NCBI GenBank assembly: GCA_017403885.1
Contig: JAFRDM010000003.1
Coordinates: forward strand, 1 to 48,534
DNA length: 48,534 nt
DNA from: Oscillospiraceae bacterium
GTDB lineage: Bacteria > Bacillota > Clostridia > Oscillospirales > Oscillospiraceae
Direction: 5' to 3'
Part shown: in pieces, positions 15,835 to 23,689 of the stretch
Position numbering within the stretch: position 1 is the first letter of the stretch
Layout of the letters: every line of letters begins with the position of its first letter
Translations under genes and position numbers: made by a program
Notes under the pieces: model-generated
Database searches by the model: none
Told to the model about the DNA's origin: nothing
Seen by the model: only the letters and a program-made list of their open reading frames with translations

Positions 15835-16596
15835 TCAAACCCAACGGATGATCATGCCGCGGTCAGAATCGGTGCGCGGCGCGTTGCAGGAAGGTTTGTA
15901 AACAGGTTCTTCGTGCCGCAGCGTTTTCTCGGCTTCGCGCTGGAGCTCGCAGTAGTTTTCTTTAAAATGCGCGCAGGCCTGCTGCTCCAGATCCTCGGCT
16001 CTTGTCTCACTGAGGCTGAAATGATCCCGCGTGTCTGCCTTCGTCCGTTCCTCATCGGACGGATACCCAAAGCGGTAAGCCAGATACGTTTTCTCCCGCG
16101 GCGTGCAGCCGTCCAGCGAATCAAAAACCTCCCGCCGATGCTCTTTCTCCAGTAGGATCGGCTCCGGCTTTTTCTGACGCGGATTGATGTACTTCTCTAA
16201 AAATGTGAGCTGATCCTCGGAGCCCTCGTAGTGATCCAGCCATTGAAACTCGCCGCCGATTTTCTCTTTTTCTTTCAGTCCCGGACGGACGGTATCAATC
16301 AAATAATTGTTCAGCACCGCCATCATAAACGTGGTCAGCTTTGTGCCGCGCAGCGGATCGAAATCGGGGAGCGCTTCGCAGAACTTGATCCGGCCGAGCT
16401 GAACCAGATCGTCCAGCGTGAGCGAACGGTCAATGTCAGAACTCAGAACGTAGTTCCAGTATGTAAGCGCCTCGTCATAGATCAAGCCCTCGTTGCGCCG
16501 GAGCAAAAGATCGAGAGCTTTCTCTCTCACGACCTCGCAGCCGCGCTGGGCGAGGATCGCCAGGGCTTCGTTGCTCTTCTCAAATCTTCTGCTCAT
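15835..16596 (-). CDS. atypical sigma-70-family factor
   Basis: The 253-residue protein has a sigma region 2-like core (DDLVQLGRIKFCEALPDFD, then TFMMAVLNNYLID, about residues 62-100) and a region 4-like end (TPREKTYLAYRFG, then LSETRAEDLEQQACAHFKE, about 175-220). There is no sigma-54 or anti-sigma partner, but its ATG overlaps the stop of the upstream HTH gene as ATGA, so the pair is co-translated. Such divergent sigma factors occur on clostridial mobile elements. It may direct expression of element genes. Confidence 0.68.
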   Translation of the reverse strand: MSRRFEKSNEALAILAQRGCEVVREKALDLLLRRNEGLIYDEALTYWNYVLSSDIDRSLTLDDLVQLGRIKFCEALPDFDPLRGTKLTTFMMAVLNNYLIDTVRPGLKEKEKIGGEFQWLDHYEGSEDQLTFLEKYINPRQKKPEPILLEKEHRREVFDSLDGCTPREKTYLAYRFGYPSDEERTKADTRDHFSLSETRAEDLEQQACAHFKENYCELQREAEKTLRHEEPVYKPSCNAPRTDSDRGMIIRWV

Positions 16597-17423
16597 CCTG
16601 TTTTGCCTTTAGGGAAGAACGGCAGAAGCGTTTTGGCGACGAGCGTCTGTTCTTCCTCGGAAGCGCCGTTCGTGATCGCCAGGCTCTTCGCAATCAGCCC
16701 GGTGATCTCTTCCGGCTTGACTTTCAAAATCTCCGCGACGCTCCCGCCCCTGGTCAGCTCCGACACCATATGATCAAAGGCTTCCTTGGTCATCGCTTTC
16801 GCTTTTTCGGTCTTGCCGGTCGGAGCGGATTTCTTGATAAAGGACATGATGCCCTTGAAGAGCGATTCGATCTGCGCGAGCTCATCGGCATAGAGCTTCC
16901 GCCGCAGGAACTTTGCTTCCTTTGACTGTGTAACCGCAGCCTGTCTGAGGGACTTTTCTTCTTTTCCGATCCGCATCATCAAATCGCTGACAGAATCGTA
17001 AAGCTGGTTTTGCGCGGCGATACCCGCGGCCATCGTATCGTTCAGATAATCGGCAATGCGGTTCGTCAGCGTTCCGAAATCCGGGTGCGCCAGTAGCAAA
17101 TTGATCACGCGGCTGTCCACCGCGCCGGTATACAGATTCCGCGCGGCCTCCGGTGCCAGACCAAGCTCTTCGATCGTATAGTTTTTCTTGTCGGGCACAT
17201 TGGTGATGCCGAGCAGAAAGTCCGTGGACACGCCGAAGAAGCGGGCAAGCTTCAGCAGAACATCGTCCCCGACCTTTTTCACATTCCCGTTTTCGATCCG
17301 GCTGAGGGTGGAGTAGTCGACGCCGGTTTTCTCCGACAGCTCTTTCAGCGTGAGCTTTCGCCGATTGCGCAGATCCTCCAGCCGCTCTTTGAGCCCACCG
17401 GGTAAATAATCCATTTCCGCCAT
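16593..17423 (-). CDS. XRE-family regulator with long C-terminal domain
   Basis: The 276-residue protein starts with a Cro/CI helix-turn-helix (RLEDLRNRRKLTLKELSE through STLSRIENGNVKKV, residues 12-50, then FGVSTDFLLGITN). A long helical C-terminal domain of unknown function follows, including RIGKEEKSLRQAAV and a Lys-rich segment near 200. The ATG 17421-17423 is chosen because AGGAGG lies eight bases upstream. Translational coupling to the sigma-like gene suggests they act together, for example as switch and effector of an element. Confidence 0.75.
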   Translation of the reverse strand: MAEMDYLPGGLKERLEDLRNRRKLTLKELSEKTGVDYSTLSRIENGNVKKVGDDVLLKLARFFGVSTDFLLGITNVPDKKNYTIEELGLAPEAARNLYTGAVDSRVINLLLAHPDFGTLTNRIADYLNDTMAAGIAAQNQLYDSVSDLMMRIGKEEKSLRQAAVTQSKEAKFLRRKLYADELAQIESLFKGIMSFIKKSAPTGKTEKAKAMTKEAFDHMVSELTRGGSVAEILKVKPEEITGLIAKSLAITNGASEEEQTLVAKTLLPFFPKGKTG

Positions 17424-17531
17424 GCGCAGCACCTCCTTGTCATAGTCCTGGATGCTGCCATTATCTCATAAAAGGTGTCCCAAATAACGGACTTAGTGAT
17501 GTGCCGCCCCCTTCTGAGAGCAACTTTTTGC

Positions 17532-17580
17532 AAAAAACCGCGGGCTTGTTTCTTCACACAAAAGATTCAAGCCTGCGGCT
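17532..17580 (-). terminator. bidirectional terminator between the ATPase and the HTH-sigma operon
   Basis: Arms at 17538-17548 and 17568-17578 (CCGCGGGCTTG and CAAGCCTGCGG) pair with one mismatch. T-runs flank both sides: TTTTTT when read leftward and CTTTTTCTTTT when read rightward. Read leftward it ends the DUF4143 ATPase transcript. Confidence 0.7.
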
Positions 17581-17590
17581 TTTTCTTTTA

Positions 17591-17630
17591 TTCTATTCCC
17601 CAAAATCAAGAAAAATTCATTTTTGGGGAA
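17591..17630. repeat. palindromic repeat, copy A
   Basis: A 19-base sequence at 17591-17609 (starting TTCTATTCCCC) is identical to 18865-18883 on the other side of the ATPase gene. Here it is followed by the inverted TTTTTGGGGAA at 17620-17630. The last codons and stop of the ATPase gene lie inside this repeat. Confidence 0.8.
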
Positions 17631-18828
17631 CAGGCTCGTTCAACCAGTCTGCGGCATCGATGACTCGGATGCCTTCATGCTGGTATTCCGGCTGATAAGT
17701 GCGCGCGATCACCAGTTTCGGATATGCGTCCTTGATACTTAACAGCGGCGTTACTTCCCTTTCAAAGGTCTTCGGCTCAGAAATATCGTTCGCGACCTGG
17801 ATATACAGTTTCTCGCCTTGCTTCATGGCAACGAAGTCGATCTCCTTGTTATAGAGAACGCCGACATATACCTCATACCCGCGGCGGAGCAGCTCGATGG
17901 CAACGATGTTCTCCAGCACGCGGCCGTAGTCCATGTTTTTTGTTCCCAGCCTGGCAAACCGGAAGCTCTGATCCGCAAGGTAGTACTTATCCTCGGAACG
18001 AAGATAACGCTTCCCGCGCACATCATATCTCCGTATTCGATAGAAGGCAAAAGCCTTGCACAGGGCGTCCATGTATTTCCCAACGGTCTTATGATCGACC
18101 TTTGCCTTATTGGAGGAAAGGGTATCTGTTATCGTCCGGACGGATGTGACGTTTCCAATGTTGTCCATCAGAGAATCGATCAGTTCATGCAGCAGAGGCT
18201 CATTCCTCAGCCGGTATTTCTTCACAATATCACGGACGATCAAAGCATTTAACACTTCGCTGTTGATATACCGGTATTTCTGCTCCTGGTTTTTATACAG
18301 ATAGGAACCAGCCATGCCGCCCTCGGTGATGTATTTTGTCAAGCTGCCGTTTAGATTATCCGAGGGAAAATAGGCGAGGTATTCCTTGAAAGAGAACGGG
18401 AACGCATGGATCTCATAGGTGCGGCCGACAAACAGCGTCGCCAGATCACTGCTCTGCAGGAAGGCATTTGAGCCTGTCACATAGATATCGTATTTCTCTT
18501 TCGCGTGCAGGCTATTGATCGCTTTCTCAAAGGATGGGCACATCTGCACCTCGTCCACCATAAGATAATTGTTTTTCCCGTACTGATAATGCTCCTCAAC
18601 ATAGCCCTCCAGAGCATGGTATTCCATCAGTCCTTCATACTCCGTAAGGTTAAAATTAATGTGGATGATATTCGCATTCTGATCGTTGTCCTGCAGCCAT
18701 GCCGCCAGCGCATCCAGCAGCTTGGACTTGCCTGATCGGCGAACACCGGTGATAACCTTGATATCCGGTGTCTGAAGAAGATCCTTCATTTCTTCCAGAT
18801 ATGTGGTGCGTTCGATAAGCTTCATCAT
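17617..18828 (-). CDS. AAA ATPase with DUF4143 nuclease-like domain
   Basis: The 403-residue protein has an N-terminal P-loop ATPase domain: Walker A GVRRSGKS at residues 28-35, Walker B YLMVDEVQ near 91 and a TGSN sensor near 117. It has a C-terminal DUF4143 domain with the PD-(D/E)xK-like pattern E..V..EL..RG..V (about 310-325), EIDFVA and Q.A. Its biological role is unknown; related proteins are abundant in gut anaerobes and archaea. The start ATG 18826-18828 has GGAGGG close by. Its promoter is embedded in a palindrome, and both gene ends carry the same repeat, suggesting a self-contained cassette. Confidence 0.82.
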   Translation of the reverse strand: MMKLIERTTYLEEMKDLLQTPDIKVITGVRRSGKSKLLDALAAWLQDNDQNANIIHINFNLTEYEGLMEYHALEGYVEEHYQYGKNNYLMVDEVQMCPSFEKAINSLHAKEKYDIYVTGSNAFLQSSDLATLFVGRTYEIHAFPFSFKEYLAYFPSDNLNGSLTKYITEGGMAGSYLYKNQEQKYRYINSEVLNALIVRDIVKKYRLRNEPLLHELIDSLMDNIGNVTSVRTITDTLSSNKAKVDHKTVGKYMDALCKAFAFYRIRRYDVRGKRYLRSEDKYYLADQSFRFARLGTKNMDYGRVLENIVAIELLRRGYEVYVGVLYNKEIDFVAMKQGEKLYIQVANDISEPKTFEREVTPLLSIKDAYPKLVIARTYQPEYQHEGIRVIDAADWLNEPVPQK

Positions 18829-18854
18829 GATCCCTCCGAGATTATTGTGGCTTC

Positions 18855-18883
18855 ATTATACTCTTTCTATTCCCCAAAATCAA
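18855..18883 (-). promoter_or_regulatory. promoter of the ATPase gene inside a palindrome
   Basis: On the minus strand TTGATT (18878-18883) and TATAAT (18855-18860) are 17 bases apart. The -35 box and most of the spacer belong to the palindrome 18863-18911, which is therefore a candidate operator. Confidence 0.65.
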
Positions 18884-18911
18884 ATAATTTTTGATTTTGG
18901 GGAATAGAAAG
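18863..18911. repeat. perfect palindrome, copy B
   Basis: Arms of 22 bases (18863-18884 and 18890-18911) are exact inverted copies around a five-base centre. The left arm contains the 19-base sequence shared with copy A at 17591-17609. Confidence 0.9.
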
Positions 18912-19033
18912 CCTGTTCAAGCTCTAATATTGCAAATCTGCAATTTCCCCCCGTAAACGCCCTGCCAAATTGCAATTGTGTCGATTTCAGCCTTTCGTAA
19001 AGAGATTTTTCTCTGTGGCTTGCGGCGGGTAGC

Positions 19034-20278
19034 TTACTCTTCTTCCGTGTCCAGCAGGGCGATCGCGATATCGTTCACATTCGTACCCGTGGGGCCGGTG
19101 ACGATCAGGCCGTCGATGGCTTCGAGCGCGTGATAAGCGTCGTTGTTCTTCAAGACTGTGGCCAAGTCCAGACCCGCGGCCTTGAGCGCGTCGAAGCTCT
19201 CGCCGTCGACATAGCCGCCCGCCGCGTCGGTGGGGCCGTCCGTCCCGTCGGAGCCCACGCTGACGACGGCGGCGTTTTGCATGCCTCGGATCCCCTCGCA
19301 GGCCGCCAGCGCCAGCTCCTGGTTGCGCCCGCCGAGGCCCTTTCCTGTCAAATGCACCACCGTTTCACCGCCCGCGAGAAAGGCAAGCTTTTTCCCGTCC
19401 TTCGCATGAGAGCGGAGGATCGCAGCCAGAAAACGCCCGGCCTCCCGCGCCTCGCAGTCCAGCTGATCGGTGAGCAGCAGCGGCTCGTAGCCCATCGCCC
19501 GGCAGGCCTCCCCCGCCGCGCGGGCAAGCTGCCGCACGCTGCCGACGATCTGCACGTTCACGTTGGAAAGGCTCTTCGGCGTCTCCGTATGCAGGCAGCG
19601 CTGCGCCTTCTCGCTCAAGTGAAGCGCATACTTCTCCGCGATTTGCAGCGCGTCCCCGCAATTGGCGCTGTCCGGGCTGACAGGCCCGGAAGCTATCATA
19701 TCCAGCGGATCGCCCAGCACGTCGGAGAGGATCACCGCCTCGATCCGCGCCGGGGCGCAGTGCGCGGCGAACTTCCCTCCCTTGACGGCGGAGAGCCGCT
19801 TGCGGATCGTGTTGATCTCCACGATGTCCGCGCCGCAGGACAAAAGCTGCCCGGTGAGTTCCTGCAGCTCCTCCAGGGGGATCAGCGGCTTTTCCAGCAG
19901 AGCGCTGCCTCCGCCGGAGAGCAGGAAGAGCACCGTATCGTCGGAGCGCAGCTTTTCCGTCAGCGCCAGCGCGGCCTCCGCCGCCCGAACGCTGTTTTCA
20001 TCCGGCACGGGGTGCCCTGCTTCAAAGAAGCGCAGCGGCGGAAGCGGTTCGCCGAGATGGCCGTATTTGGAGATCACGACGCCGTCCGCGACAGGCGCAT
20101 CCAGCACGTCCAGCGCTGCCGCGGCCATACGCCATGCCGCCTTGCCGACGGCGACGAGGAACACCCGTCCGGGAAATCCTTTTCCGGCCAGCGCCCTTGT
20201 CACCGCTTTTTCGGGCAATACGGCGTTGATGGCGGTATAGATCGCCTTTTCGGCGTCGAGACGCAGTTTTTGATTCAT
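19034..20278 (-). CDS. glycerate 2-kinase (MOFRL family)
   Basis: The 414-residue protein phosphorylates D-glycerate to 2-phosphoglycerate, feeding glycolysis. It has the DUF4147 N-terminal domain (FLVAVGKAAWRMA near 40, LFLLSGGGSALLEKP near 117, INTIRKRLSAVKGGK near 155) and the C-terminal MOFRL domain (GGETVVHLTGKGLGGRNQELALA near 305-330, then GTDGPTDAAGG). Length is normal for GckA/TtuD. GGAGCGGAGC precedes the start. Upstream lies what looks like the tail of a tartronate-semialdehyde-reductase-like gene, which would supply its substrate. Confidence 0.9.
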   Translation of the reverse strand: MNQKLRLDAEKAIYTAINAVLPEKAVTRALAGKGFPGRVFLVAVGKAAWRMAAAALDVLDAPVADGVVISKYGHLGEPLPPLRFFEAGHPVPDENSVRAAEAALALTEKLRSDDTVLFLLSGGGSALLEKPLIPLEELQELTGQLLSCGADIVEINTIRKRLSAVKGGKFAAHCAPARIEAVILSDVLGDPLDMIASGPVSPDSANCGDALQIAEKYALHLSEKAQRCLHTETPKSLSNVNVQIVGSVRQLARAAGEACRAMGYEPLLLTDQLDCEAREAGRFLAAILRSHAKDGKKLAFLAGGETVVHLTGKGLGGRNQELALAACEGIRGMQNAAVVSVGSDGTDGPTDAAGGYVDGESFDALKAAGLDLATVLKNNDAYHALEAIDGLIVTGPTGTNVNDIAIALLDTEEE

Positions 20279-20296
20279 AAGCTCCGCTCCTTTTGG

Positions 20297-20326
20297 AAAC
20301 AGCCCCGGAGTTGTTCCGGGGCTGTC
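20297..20326 (-). terminator. hairpin between the reductase relic and glycerate kinase
   Basis: Arms 20299-20309 and 20315-20325 (ACAGCCCCGGA/TCCGGGGCTGT) form an 11-bp stem with TTT following on the minus strand. It lies after the relic stop codon and just before the glycerate kinase ribosome binding site, so it may terminate or attenuate. Confidence 0.5.
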
Positions 20327-20335
20327 GCTATTTTA

Positions 20336-20452
20336 TCACGTTCGGCGGCCGAGTTCAATGCCGCTCAGGAATTCATAATACTGCGCGATGGCGCTGTGGT
20401 CCTTTCCGCCGACCTCGCCGCTGTGGCGCATGCTCACGGTATATATCACGCC
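20336..20452 (-). pseudogene. C-terminal relic of a beta-hydroxyacid dehydrogenase (GarR-like)
   Basis: A minus-strand frame, open from about 20452, ends with GKDHSAIAQYYEFLSGIEL and a stop at 20336-20338. DHSA followed by YYE is the usual C-terminal end of 3-hydroxyisobutyrate/2-hydroxy-3-oxopropionate reductases. Only about 35 residues remain; upstream sequence belongs to a different relic. Such a reductase makes glycerate, which fits the downstream glycerate kinase. Confidence 0.4.
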
Positions 20453-20705
20453 TCACTGCACCCCGCAGGTGATCGTCCGCTTGGACCCCGGCGAGGAGCT
20501 TCTGGAACAGCCGGCTGTTGTCGCGGGAAAGGAAGAGATCCGGCTCGCGTCTGTCTCCGGGCTTGGCGCGGTCAACGAGTTCACCGTCGGCGCGTACAGG
20601 ACGACCGAGAAGCAGTATCTGTCCAAGCGTTTCACCGGCACTTTTGAAATCGTCTCCCTGATCGGGACGATCACGACGAAGGACGGCGCATTCTATCCGC
20701 ATCCC
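20439..20705 (+). pseudogene. truncated PPC (DUF296) domain protein
   Basis: The frame reads QVIVRLDPGEELLEQ, ASVSGLGAVNEFTVGAY and FTGTFEIVSLIGTITTKDG, which is the order of motifs in bacterial PPC/DUF296 small proteins. The expected start (about ten residues) and the C-terminal HLHV...GGHL part with its metal-binding histidines are absent. After about 20705 the frame reads through terminator hairpins. It is therefore a relic bounded on the left by another relic. Confidence 0.6.
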
Positions 20706-20715
20706 TCGCATCCTC

Positions 20716-20766
20716 AAAAGCGGATCGGAGCTGCACATTTTTGCGTGCGGCCCCGATCCGCTTTTG
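20716..20766. terminator. bidirectional terminator hairpin
   Basis: AAAAGCGGATCGG (20716-20728) pairs with CCGATCCGCTTTT (20753-20765). T-runs flank both sides. Confidence 0.7.
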
Positions 20767-20808
20767 TCATTTTCGGGAGCGACCGCAAAAAGCATGGTTC
20801 CCGACTAT

Positions 20809-20843
20809 CGAACGGGGACAGCTCTGCGAGCCGTCCCCGTTCT
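20809..20843. terminator. hairpin upstream of the lectin-like gene
   Basis: GAACGGGGAC (20810-20819) pairs with GTCCCCGTTC (20833-20842), with an additional inner GCTC/GAGC stem. The following bases are only moderately T-rich. Confidence 0.45.
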
Positions 20844-20959
20844 CATTTCGGGATCGCAATCTTCATATTCTTAAGGGGATTTTCCGTTGACACCAAAACG
20901 GGAATATGTTAACCTAATCAGTAAGAAAGACTATGCTCTTGAAGGGGTGTGCGATCTGC

Positions 20960-22087
20960 ATGGACGAGAAAGCCCGCAAGTATTTCAACAAGCCCGCAGG
21001 CGATCTGAGCGATTACGAGCGCATGATGCTCGATATCATGGTCTCCAGGGAGACCGCAGAGGAAAAAGCCGCGGAAGAGGCTTCCTCTGCGGAGACGCCC
21101 GCTGAGGAAGCGCCCATCGAGGAATCTCCCATCGAGGAATCCCCCGTCGAGGCCGCTCCCGTTGAGGAAGCTCCCGTCGAGGAAGCCCCCGTCGAGGAAG
21201 CCCCCGTTGAGGAAGCCCCCGTTGAGGAAGCTCCTGTCGAGGAAGCTCCCGTCGAGGAAGCTCCCGTCGTGTCCGCGGAGGCGGATGACAGCGACGTAAA
21301 AATCGCCGGAGAAGCAGCGGAAGAGTCCAAACGCGAGCCCATCCCCCTGCTCGTTGAGGAAAAGAACCCCGAGCTGGAGCCTGTCGTCGTGAATCGCCCC
21401 GCGATCCAGTTCATGAACAGCATCGAACGGGAAAAGAAAATCACCCGAAAAATGAGACGGCGCCGCCTTCGCTCCGGTTTTGTCGTGCTGGGTCTGTGCG
21501 CGGCGCTGATCCTGGTCGCCTTCCTTTACAACGGCTTTGTCAACAAATCCTGGGGGCCTCTGGAAAAGGCCGAACCCACGCCCGAACCCACGGCCGAGCT
21601 CGTCGAGGTCACCCCGACGCCCGAACCCACGCCCGAGCCGACGCCCGAACCCACGCCCGTTCCCGAGCACCGCTACGTCGTCGAGCGCTCGCCCTTGAGC
21701 TGGGTCGGCGCGCAGGATCTGTGTCTGGCCAGCGGAGGCTATCTCGCCGTTATCAACACCAGAGAGGAATTCAATAAGATCACGGCAATGGCCGACGAGC
21801 AGGGCATCGAATTCCTGTGGATAGGCGCGCGCCGCGACGTTGCGAGCAACACCTTTGTCTGGGAGCGCGGCGAGTCGGTCGATTCCAACGTGGATCCCAA
21901 TGACAGGCACATGTCCCTCTGGGCGCCGGGCGAGCCTTCCTTCATCGACGGCGACGGTTCGGCGGAGGATTATCTCATCCTCTGGAACCATGACGGCGGC
22001 TGGCGCTACTGGGACAGCCGCGGCGATCTCAATACCATATGGGGCTGGCGCGACAGGATCGCCTATGTCTGTGAATTCGACGACTGA
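20960..22087 (+). CDS. membrane-anchored C-type-lectin-like protein with PVEEA repeats
   Basis: The 375-residue protein has a short N-terminal segment (DEKARKYFNKPAGDLSDYE) and about seven tandem PVEEA repeats (DNA about 21142-21270). A basic stretch follows and one transmembrane helix near residues 172-192 (VVLGLCAALILVAFLYNGFV). A Pro-Glu-Thr repeat linker leads to a C-terminal C-type-lectin-like fold with WIGA, GEP, EDYLILW and YVCEF. No signal peptide is seen, so topology is probably type II with the lectin domain outside. ATG 20960 is preferred because the conserved-looking reading starts there; ATG 20933 would add nine residues. Ligand unknown. Confidence 0.75.
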   Translation: MDEKARKYFNKPAGDLSDYERMMLDIMVSRETAEEKAAEEASSAETPAEEAPIEESPIEESPVEAAPVEEAPVEEAPVEEAPVEEAPVEEAPVEEAPVEEAPVVSAEADDSDVKIAGEAAEESKREPIPLLVEEKNPELEPVVVNRPAIQFMNSIEREKKITRKMRRRRLRSGFVVLGLCAALILVAFLYNGFVNKSWGPLEKAEPTPEPTAELVEVTPTPEPTPEPTPEPTPVPEHRYVVERSPLSWVGAQDLCLASGGYLAVINTREEFNKITAMADEQGIEFLWIGARRDVASNTFVWERGESVDSNVDPNDRHMSLWAPGEPSFIDGDGSAEDYLILWNHDGGWRYWDSRGDLNTIWGWRDRIAYVCEFDD

Positions 22088-22102
22088 CCGTTCCGTAACC
22101 GA

Positions 22103-22137
22103 AACCGGGGCTGCATGGCAGCCCCGGTTTTTTTTAT
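22103..22137 (+). terminator. terminator of the lectin-like gene
   Basis: AACCGGGGCTGC (22103-22114) pairs with GCAGCCCCGGTT (22118-22129), followed by eight Ts. The T-run overlaps the stop of the converging LCP gene. Confidence 0.88.
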
Positions 22138-23186
22138 TTCCGATAGAGATAGCTCTCTCCGCAGATCGTGCCGGAGGTCGAGCGAAAAAGCCCGTTTTCG
22201 ATATAGACGAGATTCAGATTCTCCTCCGTGATCGGCACGTTGAAGGGGTCGAGCGCGTCGTTGAGCAGCGCCAGCCATTCGTCCTTCTCCGCGAAGGTGT
22301 AGCTCAGCCCGCCCGCGTCGGCGGGGCGGTTTGGCATCGTGCCGAAATGGATGTCCTCCGCGCGGCACTGGATCGCACAGCGCAGGAAAAAGGCAATGTT
22401 CGCCGGCGATAGATCGCTGTCGGCGGAAGAGGCCGTCATCTGCACCACTCTGGCCAGATTGGGGATCGCGCCGAGCGAGATGAACTGACGCGCAGCCGCC
22501 CCGAGAAAGTCGTGCTGGAGGCTGATGCGGTCCAGATCCCCATTTACATAATTTTTTCTGTAGCGGCAGATCTGTACGCATTGTTCTCCATTGAGGCACT
22601 GATAACCCTTCGGGATGTGGATAGACAGATCCTGTGCCGCGTCCTCGTAATCCATGTCGAAGGGCACGTCGAAATAAACCCCGCCCATCAGATCAATAGC
22701 TTCTTCCACCGTGTTCAGGTCCAGCACAACACAGCAGTCGGCATCAAAGCCGCAGAGATCGCGCATCGCCGTACGCAGCGCCTCCAAACCGTCCTCCCCA
22801 GCGTTTTTGGCCGCGGTGTAGACGCAGTTGATCTTGCGAACTTCCCAGTCTCGGTTTACATAAGTGTCCCTCGGGATGCTGACGAGATCAATGCGCCGTT
22901 CGGCGGCGTCCACGCGCCCGATCAGGATCGTGTCGGTATTGCCGCTGACCTCGTCCATGCCGGCGAGAATCAGCGTATACACGCTTTTTCTTCGCTTCGC
23001 CTCCGCTCTCTGCCCCGCCTCGGCCGCGAGCGGCGCCGCCGTCTCCCTCTCCTGCGGTGCCGCTTTCCCGGAAGCAACTGCCTCCGAGCGCGGCAGGGCG
23101 CCGTGCAGCGAGAGCGCCGCCGTGCCCGCGAGCAGGACAAGCCCGATCGATCTTATGATCCTGGCCCTTGTGTTTCCTATGTTCAT
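22134..23186 (-). CDS. LytR-CpsA-Psr (LCP) family protein
   Basis: The 350-residue protein should transfer glycopolymers from lipid carriers to peptidoglycan at the outer membrane face. It has an N-terminal transmembrane/signal helix (SIGLVLLAGTAALSLHGAL, residues 12-30) and the LCP domain signatures GNTDTILIGRVD near 82-93, SIPRDTYV near 103, RKINCVYTAA, and CRYRKNYVNGDLDRISLQHDF near 207-227 with the arginines that grip pyrophosphate. GGAGAAG precedes the start. It stands alone between a converging gene and a terminator. Confidence 0.88.
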   Translation of the reverse strand: MNIGNTRARIIRSIGLVLLAGTAALSLHGALPRSEAVASGKAAPQERETAAPLAAEAGQRAEAKRRKSVYTLILAGMDEVSGNTDTILIGRVDAAERRIDLVSIPRDTYVNRDWEVRKINCVYTAAKNAGEDGLEALRTAMRDLCGFDADCCVVLDLNTVEEAIDLMGGVYFDVPFDMDYEDAAQDLSIHIPKGYQCLNGEQCVQICRYRKNYVNGDLDRISLQHDFLGAAARQFISLGAIPNLARVVQMTASSADSDLSPANIAFFLRCAIQCRAEDIHFGTMPNRPADAGGLSYTFAEKDEWLALLNDALDPFNVPITEENLNLVYIENGLFRSTSGTICGESYLYRK

Positions 23187-23249
23187 ATCGCTTCTCCTTT
23201 GCGTTTTCTTCTCGTTTATTCTCCCCCTTTCCGAGGACGTTTAGACACA

Positions 23250-23284
23250 AAAACAGCCCGAAGAAGCTTTTCGGGCTGTTTTGT
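23250..23284 (-). terminator. terminator of the MntR-like gene
   Basis: AAAACAGCCCGAA (23250-23262) pairs with TTCGGGCTGTTTT (23270-23282). It lies 9 bases downstream of the regulator stop codon on the minus strand and is symmetric enough to work both ways. Confidence 0.75.
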
Positions 23285-23293
23285 CATGCTCTC

Positions 23294-23659
23294 TCAGAGC
23301 TTTGTCATGAGACGCTTGATCGCTTCGAAGGATTCGTCGCTGATGTCATGCTCGATCTTGCAGGCATCCTCCGCGGCGGTCTCCTTTCCAACGCCGAGCG
23401 AGGCGAGAAAATCGCTCAGCACGGTGTGCCGCTCGTAGATCTTGTCCGCGACCTCGTATCCCGCCTCCGTGAGCGCAAGATAGCCGTCGGCATCGACCGT
23501 GATGTATCCTCCGCTTTTGAGAAGGGCGACCGCACGGCTGACGCTGGGCTTGGAAAAACCCATGTATTCCGCCACGTCCAGAGACCGGACCGCGCTTTTT
23601 TCTTTGGAGAGGACCAGGATGGTCTCGAGATACATCTCTCCGGATTCCAGCAAACGCAT
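23294..23659 (-). CDS. DtxR/MntR-family metal-dependent repressor
   Basis: The 121-residue protein is a winged helix followed by the DtxR dimerisation domain: SGEMYLETILVL at the start, VAEYMGFSKPSVSRAVALLK as recognition helix, DGYLALTEAGYEVA, then RHTVLSDFLASLGV and DACKIEHDIS with the metal-binding His/Glu/Cys-type residues. It lacks the SH3 domain, as MntR does. It would repress manganese or iron uptake genes when metal is present. No transporter gene is adjacent. GGAGG stands upstream of the start. Confidence 0.85.
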   Translation of the reverse strand: MRLLESGEMYLETILVLSKEKSAVRSLDVAEYMGFSKPSVSRAVALLKSGGYITVDADGYLALTEAGYEVADKIYERHTVLSDFLASLGVGKETAAEDACKIEHDISDESFEAIKRLMTKL

Positions 23660-23689
23660 GGCTTTTCCTCCTTCGCCGCAGCCGGCCTC

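Noticed and set aside
15209..15901. Open frames on both strands around the oriT-like region
   Set aside because: They lack ribosome binding sites and recognisable domains and run through hairpins; no relaxase motif is visible.
21142..21270. Regular 15-base repeats that could suggest a CRISPR array
   Set aside because: The units are in frame, without spacers, and encode PVEEA within a real protein.
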